From Rhodobiaceae bacterium (GTDB lineage Bacteria > Pseudomonadota > Alphaproteobacteria > Rhizobiales > Tepidamorphaceae): 64,000 nucleotides of DNA. Under the pieces are notes generated by a model. The model did no database searches, was not told where the DNA came from, and saw only the letters and a list, made by a program, of their open reading frames with translations. Each line of letters begins with the position of its first letter. Within the stretch, counting starts at the first letter, position 1. The translations under genes were made by a program, and so were the position numbers. The stretch spans positions 806,001 through 870,000 of the forward strand of contig JACKJR010000001.1 in assembly GCA_020637855.1 (NCBI GenBank), given 5' to 3'. Positions 7,687 through 16,454 of the stretch are shown piece by piece.

Positions 7687-9204
7687 TCAGGCCGCCGAAA
7701 GCACCGGTTTTTCCGGTGTGAGAATGTCATCGAGCGCATGGCCTTCGGGATCGCGCAATGCGGCGGCGCGGGTCGCCTTCACGCGTTCGGCCACATTCTC
7801 GCCGCGTGCAATCGCAGGCTCGACAAGACCGGAAAACAGCCGGTCGAAATTGTGGACACCGCGCCGGTAGGTACTGCCGTAGCCCTTCACGAGGTCCGCG
7901 CATTTCGCGGTCTCCACACCGAAGGTGTAGTCGATGGCGGCAGCCTGGCGAACAGCATCGAGCCAGCGCTCGGTCAGCCTGCTTTCCTGCGCGAAACGCC
8001 AGGACCGCCGACGCAGAACCCGCAACCGCGCAAGCAGGCGGAAAGCAAGATAGCCGGTCACGGTATCGGCCCGCAGGCGCATGCCGAAATGAAAGCGGTC
8101 CTTGCGGTCCGGGCGCGCGAGATGATCGAGGAAGCGTTGGCCTAGGCGTTCCGGCAATACGGCGCAGAGTTCCTCGGGGCCCGGCTTCAGGTGGTCGGTG
8201 ACGCGGACGACCGTGTCGGGCCCCGCCATGGATTCCGCCCTGATACCATCAAGACGTCCGGGCCGCGACTTGAGATCGGCCACGCGCATGACGTCCTCGT
8301 AGGTCATGCGGAGCGCCAGATGACGTGCCGTTTCATTTGTCAGTTCCCAGCCCCGATCGGCTCCGCCAAGCGTCCGGTCGAGACCGGCCATCGCCATAAC
8401 GGATTCCATATAATCTGCGGCATAGGCGTCGTCCTGATAGTCCCGGCAGCGCCGGTGGCCGTGGCCGGCGATGAAGCGGGTTTCAAGCGGCAGGCTGCCG
8501 ACTGCCGGATCATTGGCGGAATCCGTTTCCGGTTGTACCGCTGTTTGGGCCTCTTCCGGCAGCAAACCGGTACTGGCGGCATCGAAACCCAGCCTGTAGC
8601 CGCGCATGTTCGCTTCCGCCGCCTTGCCGGAGGCCTTGAGGGCGGCTTCGAAATCATCGGGCTTGAGGGGAAGCGCTCCGGAACCGGCCAGCGCGCCGAA
8701 GAGGACGGAATTGATCACCGTGCCGGAGCGTTCGGCAACCGCATTCATATCGAACACGATGGCGCGGCGGGAGAAGTCGTGCACGACCTTCAGCGCCTTT
8801 TCCGTGTCGAAGCGTCCGTCGGCCATGTGGATCTTTTCCGGCGTTGCGTAGACGCGGTGACCGGATGCGATCATCGTCGTGCGGTCCGGCGAGATCATTC
8901 CGTTCTGGACTGCGCGTGCCGCCTCCACGATCTCCGAGGCGATCATGACATCGACCCGGCCGGGCACGGGATTTAGCGCCAGGACCGGACGGCGGCCGCC
9001 CAGTTCACTGAGGGGTATGCGGCAGTATTCGATGTAGTATGTCGTGGCACCGGTGCGCTGCGCGACACCGGGGATAGAAGTGCCCTGCGCGTAGTAACCC
9101 GCGTTCCACAGGGCAGACGTGATCCAGTTCGCAAGCACGCCGCCGCCTTCGCCACCAAGCGCTGCAATCAGGATCGAGCCGGTCTGGTCCGTGTTTGAAC
9201 TCAT
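7687..9204 (-). CDS. iorB: Indolepyruvate oxidoreductase, beta subunit, long form
   Basis: A 505-residue beta subunit of indolepyruvate:ferredoxin oxidoreductase. The first 190 or so residues are the pyruvate ferredoxin oxidoreductase gamma-like domain (LGGEGGGVLANWI, PGVAQRTGATTYY). The remaining 300 residues are an extra helical domain found in the long alphaproteobacterial form; archaeal IorB is only about 200-230 residues. An upstream in-frame Met 49 codons earlier lies inside iorA; the chosen ATG at 9204 overlaps the iorA stop as ATGA. With IorA it would convert arylpyruvates and CoA to arylacetyl-CoA and CO2, giving electrons to ferredoxin. The role of the C-terminal domain is unknown to me. 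Confidence 0.9.
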   Translation of the reverse strand: MSSNTDQTGSILIAALGGEGGGVLANWITSALWNAGYYAQGTSIPGVAQRTGATTYYIEYCRIPLSELGGRRPVLALNPVPGRVDVMIASEIVEAARAVQNGMISPDRTTMIASGHRVYATPEKIHMADGRFDTEKALKVVHDFSRRAIVFDMNAVAERSGTVINSVLFGALAGSGALPLKPDDFEAALKASGKAAEANMRGYRLGFDAASTGLLPEEAQTAVQPETDSANDPAVGSLPLETRFIAGHGHRRCRDYQDDAYAADYMESVMAMAGLDRTLGGADRGWELTNETARHLALRMTYEDVMRVADLKSRPGRLDGIRAESMAGPDTVVRVTDHLKPGPEELCAVLPERLGQRFLDHLARPDRKDRFHFGMRLRADTVTGYLAFRLLARLRVLRRRSWRFAQESRLTERWLDAVRQAAAIDYTFGVETAKCADLVKGYGSTYRRGVHNFDRLFSGLVEPAIARGENVAERVKATRAAALRDPEGHALDDILTPEKPVLSAA

Positions 9205-11342
9205 GTCCGTACCTCGCTCTTCGGCGCCAGTGCGGAAATCACCGCGGCGCGCATGCGCGCCAGCGTCCGGTCGAACCAGTTCGGGTTCTGCACGATGTCG
9301 GTACGGTAGAAGGAGGGACACAGGATCGCCGCATGGGCGACCTCGCCGCAATTACCGCAGCCGACGCAGCCATTGGTGACATGCGCGACGGGGCTTGTGC
9401 GCAGCGGGTCGGATGGCTGTTTGATCGTCAGCGTCGGGCAGGCGGACAATCGGATGCAGGAATGATCGCCCGTGCAAGTGTCCTCGTCGACGCCGTAGCG
9501 GGTGCGCACCACGCGTTGTCCCGCAGCGAGCGCCTGCGCGGTTTGCGGCTTCTCGCGCCGCTGCCGCGCCAGCATGCACTCGCCATCGGCGATGATGACG
9601 CGCAGGCCTTTCCCCTTGGCGCGGACGGCATCCTTGAGAGCCGAGACCATGCGCCCGACCCGGTAAGAGGGAACCTGCCGTACCCATTCGACGCCGATGC
9701 CCTTGAGAGCACCGGCAATGTCCATCGAGCTTGCCTGATCGCGCGAGTTGGTGCCGGTCGAAGGGATGTGCTGATGTCCCGTGGCGGCGGAGTAGCCGTT
9801 CTTCAGGATGATCAGCACGCCTTCGTCCTTGTTGTAGACGTGGTTGGCGACGCTGGTGGTCAGGCCCTGGTGCCAGAAGCCGCCGTCGCCCATGATCGAC
9901 ACGACCGGGTTCTTCATCATCGAGGACAGCCCCGTCGAGGAGGCGAGCCCCAATCCGTAGCCCAGGATCGTGTTGCCGACCTTGAACGGTTCCAGTGTCG
10001 CAAAGCTGTGGCAGCCGATGTCGGCGCTGACATGCAGCTTGCCGACCTGTTCCTGCACGAGATTGATGGCACCGAAGACGGGGCGTTCCGGGCAGCCGGT
10101 GCAAAAGCCCGGCGGGCGGGCGGGGACCGGCTCACCGAGGACGTCCATCGCCACGCGCTTGCGTTCCTCCACCGTCTTGACGGTCTTCAACGCGGGGGCG
10201 GCAGGTACCTTCGCGGACTTGGCAAGGCCGAGGAATTGCGAGATCCCGTCCATGAGGACGCCGGCGACATATTCCCCGGCCATCGGCAGCACGTTCTTGC
10301 CGTGCACGCGGGTCTTGATGTCCGCGTCCGACAACAGCGCCTTGATGTCCTTCTCGATGAAGTTCGGCTGGCCTTCCTCGACGACGAGTACGGCGCGCTT
10401 GCCCTTGCAGAAATTCTCCACTTCGTCCGGCACGAGCGGATAGACGCAGTTGAGCACGTAGAGCGGGATATCGCTGTTGCCGAAGGTGTCGGCCAGGCCA
10501 AGCGCCCGCAGCGCGGCAATGACATGGTTGTACATGCCGCCCTGCATGACGATGCCGATGTCCGACGCCGTGCCGTCACGGACCTCGTTGATCTTGTTTT
10601 CCGAGATGAACTTGAGCGCGGCGGGCCAGCGTACATCGACCTTGAGCTTCTCCTGCACGTAGGTCGCGGGGGGCAACGAGATGCGGTCCTTGTGGAAGAC
10701 CGGCTCGGGGATGACGTTGTTGAGGTTGAATTCCGGCTGGCGGTTGTCACGGCATTGAAAGGCGCCGGTCATGTGGCAGACGCGGATGCGCAGTTCCATC
10801 AGTACCGGCGTGTTCGAGGCCTCGGATAGCTCGAAGCCTTTCTCGACGAGATCGACGACGAGCTGCAGGTCGGGGCGCGGGTCGAGCAGCCAGAGCTGCG
10901 ACTTCATGGCAATCGCGTGCGTGCGCTCCTGAATGATGCTGGAACCTTCGCCATAGTCCTCGCCGATGATGACGAGTGCGCCGCCGACGACGCCGGGGGA
11001 GGAGAGGTTGGATAGCGCATCGGCGGCAACATTCGTGCCGACGATGGACTTGAACGTCACCGCCCCGCGTACGGGATAGTTCACCGAGGCGCTGAGCATC
11101 GCCGCGGCGCCTGCCTCGTTGGCGTTGGTTTCAAGATGGATTCCGAGCTTGCGCAGCAAATCGCCGGCATCGCCAAGAACATCGACCAATGCGGAAACCG
11201 GCGCGCCCTGGTATCCGCCGACATAGGAGACGCCCGATTGCAGCAGCGCCTTGGTGACCGCGAGAATGCCTTCGCCGTGAAATGTCTCGCCATGGCCGAG
11301 CGTGAGCTGTTCGACTTCTTTTCTGAAGGAACGTTCCGGCAT
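9201..11342 (-). CDS. iorA: Indolepyruvate ferredoxin oxidoreductase, alpha subunit
   Basis: A 713-residue thiamine-diphosphate subunit. In order: pyrimidine-binding domain (GYQGAPVSALVD near 43), central domain, TPP-binding domain (FCTGCPERP near 405, then the metal-binding MGDGGFWHQG near 483), and a C-terminal ferredoxin-like region with two cysteine clusters. The second cluster, CVGCGNCGEVAHAAILC near 663, has the expected spacing. The first (CTGDHSCIRLSACP, near 625) has lost the regular C-x2-C-x2-C pattern. IorAB oxidatively decarboxylates indole-, phenyl- and 4-hydroxyphenylpyruvate, the transamination products of aromatic amino acids, to the arylacetyl-CoA. It overlaps iorB by ATGA and lies 22 bases behind the thioesterase gene. 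Confidence 0.95.
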   Translation of the reverse strand: MPERSFRKEVEQLTLGHGETFHGEGILAVTKALLQSGVSYVGGYQGAPVSALVDVLGDAGDLLRKLGIHLETNANEAGAAAMLSASVNYPVRGAVTFKSIVGTNVAADALSNLSSPGVVGGALVIIGEDYGEGSSIIQERTHAIAMKSQLWLLDPRPDLQLVVDLVEKGFELSEASNTPVLMELRIRVCHMTGAFQCRDNRQPEFNLNNVIPEPVFHKDRISLPPATYVQEKLKVDVRWPAALKFISENKINEVRDGTASDIGIVMQGGMYNHVIAALRALGLADTFGNSDIPLYVLNCVYPLVPDEVENFCKGKRAVLVVEEGQPNFIEKDIKALLSDADIKTRVHGKNVLPMAGEYVAGVLMDGISQFLGLAKSAKVPAAPALKTVKTVEERKRVAMDVLGEPVPARPPGFCTGCPERPVFGAINLVQEQVGKLHVSADIGCHSFATLEPFKVGNTILGYGLGLASSTGLSSMMKNPVVSIMGDGGFWHQGLTTSVANHVYNKDEGVLIILKNGYSAATGHQHIPSTGTNSRDQASSMDIAGALKGIGVEWVRQVPSYRVGRMVSALKDAVRAKGKGLRVIIADGECMLARQRREKPQTAQALAAGQRVVRTRYGVDEDTCTGDHSCIRLSACPTLTIKQPSDPLRTSPVAHVTNGCVGCGNCGEVAHAAILCPSFYRTDIVQNPNWFDRTLARMRAAVISALAPKSEVRT

Positions 11343-11364
11343 TGCTGTTGCCCCGGTTCGGAGG

Positions 11365-11754
11365 TCAGGCGTCGCCCTGTTGCATGGCGACGATGCGCTG
11401 TTTCAGCTTGTCGAGAGGCACGGCAGCGCGCTGATGCCCGATGCGGCCGATCACGTTGCCCTTTCGCCTCACTTCAACATCGAAGTCGGCTTTGCGGCCA
11501 TCGAAGGATTTCAACTTGGCGCTGATGGTCACCGTGTCGCCCTCGACGGCTCCGCCGGTGTGTTCGAGCTGAACGCCGACGCCGACGCTGTCGAGACCAT
11601 CGCCCAACTGCTGCAACAGCAGGTCGCGGCAGGCCATTTCGGCATCAGCCAGCATGCGCGGCGTACCGTAGACCCTGAGCTCGGGCCCCATGAAACTGAC
11701 GAGTCGGCTGTCGTCGATCACTATGTCGCGTTCGAGCGTATCGGCACTGCCCAT
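11365..11754 (-). CDS. Hotdog-fold thioesterase-like protein
   Basis: A 129-residue single-domain hotdog protein resembling the fluoroacetyl-CoA thioesterase (FlK) group. VGVGVQLEHTGGAVEGDTVTI is the substrate-pocket region, and GRIGHQRAAV ends the sheet, with the His typical of this subfamily. It would hydrolyse an acyl-CoA, which in this operon is most likely an arylacetyl-CoA, and so release CoA or drain a toxic thioester. It is the first gene of the leftward operon and is divergent from the PadB-like gene. A ribosome site CAGGGG lies before the ATG. Substrate is inferred from neighbours only. Confidence 0.82.
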   Translation of the reverse strand: MGSADTLERDIVIDDSRLVSFMGPELRVYGTPRMLADAEMACRDLLLQQLGDGLDSVGVGVQLEHTGGAVEGDTVTISAKLKSFDGRKADFDVEVRRKGNVIGRIGHQRAAVPLDKLKQRIVAMQQGDA

Positions 11755-12042
11755 CCGGCATCCCCTGGTTATCCCCGAATTCAGGCAAATTAGTTCATAT
11801 TCGCAATTTAAGTCAACGATATATCGGGTTTTTAATCACCAAAATCGAGTATCGGACAAATCGCCCCGTCAAAATCAATCTCTCGCCACGATGAATGTTC
11901 AATCCCTATGGGGTGGAATTGATTTGAATCCAATGGAAAACATCGGGGAGACCCTTTCTGCGCAATTGAAATTGCGTAACTGAACCAAAATTGGTAATTG
12001 GATTGGCACAGCTTGGCGATGTGACCAGCGGACGAGGGTGGC
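11755..12042. promoter_or_regulatory. AT-rich divergent control region with a CGCAATT inverted repeat
   Basis: These 288 bases separate the thioesterase/iorAB operon from the PadB-like gene and are visibly AT-richer than the flanking genes. Bases 11961-11976 form a near-perfect palindrome, CGCAATT-GA-AATTGCG (7-base arms). A matching half site CGCAATTT lies at about 11801-11808, near the other promoter. CCAAAATTGG follows near 11985. The layout suits a common operator for both transcripts, for which the double-HxlR protein is the first candidate. Promoter boxes could not be assigned confidently. Confidence 0.5.
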
Positions 12043-14817
12043 ATGAGTGCATCGGGACGGGGCTACAAACCGCAGAACCAGCGGATCAAGAAGCCGGTCT
12101 ATTGCTATCAATGCGTTGCAGGCCCCGACCTTCTCAGGGTTGAGGAGGAAGATGGCATCGCGACGCGGGTTGAGTCCAACTACACGCTGGAGGGCAAGCA
12201 CCCCGCCGACGGGCGGGTCTGCGTCAAGGCCTACGGGCTGATCCAGAAGACCTACAATCCCAACCGCGTGCAGCAGCCGATGAAGCGCACCAACCCGAAC
12301 AAGGGGCGCGAACACGATCCCGGCTGGCAGGCGATATCATGGGACGAGGCGCTCGACATCGTCGCCGGCAAGCTGCGCGAGGTGCGCGAGAAGGGTTTGC
12401 GCGACGAAGCCGGCTATCCGCGCGTTGCGGCAAGCTTCGGCGGCGGCGGCACGCCGACCCAGTACATGGGAACCTTTCCGGCCTTCCTCTCGGCATGGGG
12501 CGCGGTCGACCTGGGCTTCGGTGCCGGGCAGGGGGTGAAGTGCTATCACTCCGAGCACCTGTACGGCGAGCTGTGGCACCGCGCGTTCATCGTTTCGCCC
12601 GATGTGCCGCGCTGCAAGTTCGTCATCAATTGCGGCTCCAATGTCGAGGCGTCAGGAGGGGTGGTCGGTGTCTGGCGCGAGGCCGACGCCCGCGCCCATG
12701 GCCTGCGCCGCGTTCAGGTCGAGCCGCATCTGTCGGTGACGGGCGCGCTTGCCGGCGAGTGGGTCCCGATCCGGCCCAAGACCGATGCGGCGTTCCTGTT
12801 CGCGCTGATCCACCACATCCTGATCGAGCGCGACCCTGAGCAAGTCTGCGACGTCGCCTATCTGCGCGAGATGACCAATTCGCCCTACCTTGTCGGACCC
12901 AACGGCTTCTTCCTGCGCGACACGGCAAGCCACGAGCCGCTGGTGTGGGATGCGAAAACCGGCAAGGCCGTCGCCTACAACACAGGGCGCGCGCAGCCCG
13001 CGCTGACGGGTGCAGGCAAGGTCAGCGGCGTCGAGAAGGGGCCCGACGGGCAGGACTGGGTGCATACGGATATTCCCGGTGTCACCGCCTTCGAGAAGCT
13101 GATCGAGCACGTCCGGGAATACTCGCCGGACTGGGCGGCGGAAAAGACCGGTATCACGGCTGAAACGATCCGCCGCATCGCGGATGAATATCTCGCGCAT
13201 GCCTCGATCGGCGAAACCATCGAGATCGGCGGGCAGACGTTCCCTTACCGTCCGGTTGCGGTGATGCTCGGCAAGGGCGTCAACAACGGCTGGGGCGGAT
13301 ACCAGACCACCTGGGCGCGCACGGTGCTTGCCGTGCTCGTCGGTGCGCTGGAGGTGCCCGGCGGCGTGCTCGGCACCAACGTCAAGCTGGTGCGCCCCGC
13401 GCATTACCGCGCCGACAGCGTGCGCCACGGCGAGGACGGGTTCATGCATTTCCCGTTCAACGAAACCTCGCGCAACGGTTGGCAGCCGAAGCCAAAAATC
13501 CGCAACGCCTACAACACGCTGGTGCCGCTGGCCGCCGACAGCCCGTGGTCGCCGGCGCTGGGACCTGCGCACCTGCCGTGGCTGTTCCAGAAGGAGCAGC
13601 CGGAGAACTGGCCGACGGCGACAAAGCCGGACATCTGGTTCTGTTATCGCACCAACCCGTCGATCTCGTCGTGGAACGCGCCGGAAGTGTCGGAACGTAT
13701 TGCCGAGTTCCCGTTCACCGTCGCCTTTGCCTACACCCAGGACGAGACCAACTACATGGCCGACATCCTGCTGCCCGAGGCAACGGACCTTGAGAGCCTT
13801 CAGCTGATCCGTGTCGGCAACACCAAGATGATGCAGGCGTTCTGGAAGAAGGAGGGCTGGGGCATCCGCCAGCCGGTCGGCGAGAAGACCGTCGACTGCA
13901 TGGACATGACGGAGATTTCCACGCAGCTGGCCAAACGCGCAGGCCTCCTGAAGGAATATGTCGCCGCGATCAACCGCGGTTCGGCCGGTATCAAGCTGAA
14001 GACCGAAGACTACGATTTCACATTGCCTGCGGATGCGACACCAACGGTCGAGGAAATCTGGGGGCAGGTGGCGAAGGCGGCAAGCCACGAGGTTTCCGAT
14101 GGGGCGGAGGTGCATGACCTGGAGTGGTTCAAGAGCGAGGGGTACATGTTGCGCGAGTTCGCGGAAACGAGCTGGTTCCTTGCCCAGACGCTGCGCGAGA
14201 AGGGCCTGCGTTTCGAACTTCCCTATCAGGAGCGCGTCTACCGGCACGGCCGCCAGCTTGCCAACCGGCTGCATGAAGCCGGCGTCAACTGGTGGGAAAA
14301 TCAGCTCGAGGAATACGAGCCGATGCCCTCCTACATCTCCTTTCCCGATATCTGGATAGACCACATCCGCGAAGTCGGAAAAAACCCGGAAGACTTCCCG
14401 TTATGGGCGCTGACGGCACGCTCGATGCAATATGCCTGGGGCGCGAATGTCGGCCTGCCGATGATCCGCGAGGTCGCCAACAATGTTGCAGGCCACCGCG
14501 GCGTTATCCTCAACCCTGAAACGGCTGCGAAATCGGGTATTGCCGAAGGCGACTGGGTACTGATCACGTCTCCGACAGGCGTCACGCGCGGACGCGCTGT
14601 GCTGCGCAACGGCATCAGGCCGGACACGATCCTGATGATCGGCCAGTTCGATCACTGGGCGACGCCGGTCGCAAAAGATTTCAACCTGCCGAGCCTGAAT
14701 TCGCTCACGGCCCTGTCGCTGTCGCTGACGGATTCCACCGGTAGCGGTTCGGACATCACCCGGGTGCGTGTCGAGCGCGACGCGGACCAGAGCGGCAAAC
14801 GAAAGAAACGCGCGTGA
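12043..14817 (+). CDS. Molybdopterin oxidoreductase, PadB-like (phenylacetyl-CoA:acceptor oxidoreductase large subunit)
   Basis: A 924-residue catalytic subunit of the DMSO-reductase superfamily. Seen: N-terminal cluster region with C21, C24 and C60 but Pro28 where a third cysteine is usual; GGGGTPTQYMGTFPAFLSAWG near 133-153; candidate molybdenum ligand C167 in KCYHSEHLYGE; and a C-terminal molydopterin-dinucleotide-binding domain from about 790. Length and the motif series resemble, as I remember it, Thauera PadB, which oxidises phenylacetyl-CoA to phenylglyoxylate or its CoA ester. No twin-arginine signal is visible, so it probably faces the cytoplasm, fitting a CoA substrate. The next gene supplies the electron-transfer and membrane parts. 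Arsenate- or tetrathionate-type roles are less likely given the iorAB-ligase neighbours. Confidence 0.85.
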   Translation: MSASGRGYKPQNQRIKKPVYCYQCVAGPDLLRVEEEDGIATRVESNYTLEGKHPADGRVCVKAYGLIQKTYNPNRVQQPMKRTNPNKGREHDPGWQAISWDEALDIVAGKLREVREKGLRDEAGYPRVAASFGGGGTPTQYMGTFPAFLSAWGAVDLGFGAGQGVKCYHSEHLYGELWHRAFIVSPDVPRCKFVINCGSNVEASGGVVGVWREADARAHGLRRVQVEPHLSVTGALAGEWVPIRPKTDAAFLFALIHHILIERDPEQVCDVAYLREMTNSPYLVGPNGFFLRDTASHEPLVWDAKTGKAVAYNTGRAQPALTGAGKVSGVEKGPDGQDWVHTDIPGVTAFEKLIEHVREYSPDWAAEKTGITAETIRRIADEYLAHASIGETIEIGGQTFPYRPVAVMLGKGVNNGWGGYQTTWARTVLAVLVGALEVPGGVLGTNVKLVRPAHYRADSVRHGEDGFMHFPFNETSRNGWQPKPKIRNAYNTLVPLAADSPWSPALGPAHLPWLFQKEQPENWPTATKPDIWFCYRTNPSISSWNAPEVSERIAEFPFTVAFAYTQDETNYMADILLPEATDLESLQLIRVGNTKMMQAFWKKEGWGIRQPVGEKTVDCMDMTEISTQLAKRAGLLKEYVAAINRGSAGIKLKTEDYDFTLPADATPTVEEIWGQVAKAASHEVSDGAEVHDLEWFKSEGYMLREFAETSWFLAQTLREKGLRFELPYQERVYRHGRQLANRLHEAGVNWWENQLEEYEPMPSYISFPDIWIDHIREVGKNPEDFPLWALTARSMQYAWGANVGLPMIREVANNVAGHRGVILNPETAAKSGIAEGDWVLITSPTGVTRGRAVLRNGIRPDTILMIGQFDHWATPVAKDFNLPSLNSLTALSLSLTDSTGSGSDITRVRVERDADQSGKRKKRA

Positions 14818-16436
14818 CGATGACTTCCGAAAACCCGCGCTACGGCATGGTGGTCGACGTCAATCGCTGCGTCGGCTGCCAGACCTGCACCATTTCCTGC
14901 AAGCATGCCAACGATACCGCGCCGGACATCCAGTGGCGCTCCGTGCTCGACGTGGAGCAGGGCGAGTTTCCCGACGTGTCGCGTTTCTTCCTCGTCGTCG
15001 GTTGCCAGCATTGCGCCGAGCCGCCCTGCGTGCCGGTGTGTCCGACAGGAGCGACCTTCCAGCGCGACGACGGCCTTGTCGTCATGGACTACGACACCTG
15101 CATCGGCTGCGGTTATTGCGCCGTCGCCTGTCCCTATCAGGCACGTACGATCGCGCATGAGGCGGAGTTCTACTACGGCAGGCCGACCGTTCAGGAGACC
15201 CATGCGGCGCATCCCGAACGCATCGGCGTTGCGCAGAAATGCACCTTCTGCATCGACCGCATCGATGAGGCAAAGGATCGCGGGCTGACGCCCGGCGTAG
15301 ATTCCGAGGTTACGCCCGCATGCGCGGCCTCCTGCATTGCGCAGGCCATTACATTCGGGGATTTCAACGATTCCGATAGCCGGGTGTCGCAGCTTGCAAA
15401 AGGCCATACATTTCAGATCAACGATTTCCTGAAGACCGACCCGCAGATCAAATATCTCTACGATGTGCCCGGCAGCATTGAGGGCCTGCCGGACACGGAC
15501 GCGCATGCCGACGATATCGCGCCCGGCAGCGATCCCCTCGCAGGCGGGGTACAGACGTTCTGGGACATGCGCGCGGCGATGAACTTCATTCTGGGCGGCA
15601 TGGGTTCGGGGTTCCTGCTGATCGCGAGCGCCGCAATCCTCTCCGGGCTCGCAACGCCTCCAGCGGGCAAGGCGCTGCTATTCGCAGGCGCAACGCTGAT
15701 CGCGCTCGGCCTGTTCTTCGTGTTTCTGAAAATCGGCCGCAAGGGCCGGTTCCTCAACGCCATCCGCCGCCCGCAGACCTCATGGATGACGCGCGAGATC
15801 TACGTTGTCGCGGTGATGTTCCCGCTGATTGGGCTGGCCCTGCCGACAGATGCGTCGCTGTCGCTGGCCGCGCTGATTGGCATTGCCGCCGCTGCCTTCC
15901 TGTACTGCCAGGCACGCATTCTCCATGCGGCCAAGGGTATTCCGGTCTGGCGCGCATCGCCTGTTCCGCTGCTGCTGGTCGCCACAGGACTTGCGGAAGG
16001 GGCGGGGCTCTACCTGTTCGCGTCCGTGCTGGTTCCGGGCGCGGCCTCGGCGACATGGATCATCGTTGCTGGCGTGGCCGCGGGAATGGTCACGCTCGGC
16101 ACATGGCTGTGGCTCGTTCGCGGCGCGAAGACATTCCGCATCCCCCCCAAAGCACGCCAAAGCCTCGCTCTGGCCACGCGCGTCTATGTCCCGGCAATGA
16201 TTGCAGCTGCGGCGCTTATGGCCGTGTGGCCGCCGCTTGGCGGGCTACTGGTTGCTGTCTCGGGGGCGGCGATAAAAGCATGGCTCATTACCCGTGCTGC
16301 CCACCAGCAGGGCTTCGTCCTACCCGCTATGCCGAGGCGCGGCAGCGGCCGCCGTGCTTCACCATCGCGGCTGAACGGAATACAGCGGGACAAGGCTATG
16401 TCAGCTGTTGGGGTGGACCCATTGGAAACCGTGTGA
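14814..16436 (+). CDS. PadC-PadD-like fusion: four-cluster iron-sulfur domain plus NrfD/DmsC-type membrane anchor
   Basis: A 540-residue fusion. Residues 1-240 are a DmsB/NrfC-type ferredoxin with four cysteine groups (C19-x2-C22-x2-C25-x3-C29; CQHCAEPPCVPVC near 64; CIGCGYCAVAC near 97; CTFC near 144 with a distal CAASC). Residues about 255-510 hold eight or so hydrophobic segments of the DmsC/NrfD anchor type. In the known pad operons and most relatives these are separate proteins. The fusion would carry electrons from the molybdenum subunit to the quinone pool. The start is either GTG at 14814 (GTGA overlap with the large subunit) or ATG at 14820. It ends 18 bases from the convergent soxG. 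Confidence 0.87.
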   Translation: MTMTSENPRYGMVVDVNRCVGCQTCTISCKHANDTAPDIQWRSVLDVEQGEFPDVSRFFLVVGCQHCAEPPCVPVCPTGATFQRDDGLVVMDYDTCIGCGYCAVACPYQARTIAHEAEFYYGRPTVQETHAAHPERIGVAQKCTFCIDRIDEAKDRGLTPGVDSEVTPACAASCIAQAITFGDFNDSDSRVSQLAKGHTFQINDFLKTDPQIKYLYDVPGSIEGLPDTDAHADDIAPGSDPLAGGVQTFWDMRAAMNFILGGMGSGFLLIASAAILSGLATPPAGKALLFAGATLIALGLFFVFLKIGRKGRFLNAIRRPQTSWMTREIYVVAVMFPLIGLALPTDASLSLAALIGIAAAAFLYCQARILHAAKGIPVWRASPVPLLLVATGLAEGAGLYLFASVLVPGAASATWIIVAGVAAGMVTLGTWLWLVRGAKTFRIPPKARQSLALATRVYVPAMIAAAALMAVWPPLGGLLVAVSGAAIKAWLITRAAHQQGFVLPAMPRRGSGRRASPSRLNGIQRDKAMSAVGVDPLETV

Positions 16437-16454
16437 AGCCGGGCTGCGGGGGCT

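Noticed and set aside
9195..10829. Open frame of 544 codons antisense to iorA
   Set aside because: No family features, and iorA is fully supported with ATGA coupling to iorB.
12652..14364. Open frame of 570 codons antisense to the PadB-like gene
   Set aside because: A mirror of high GC third positions; the sense strand carries complete molybdopterin-enzyme motifs.
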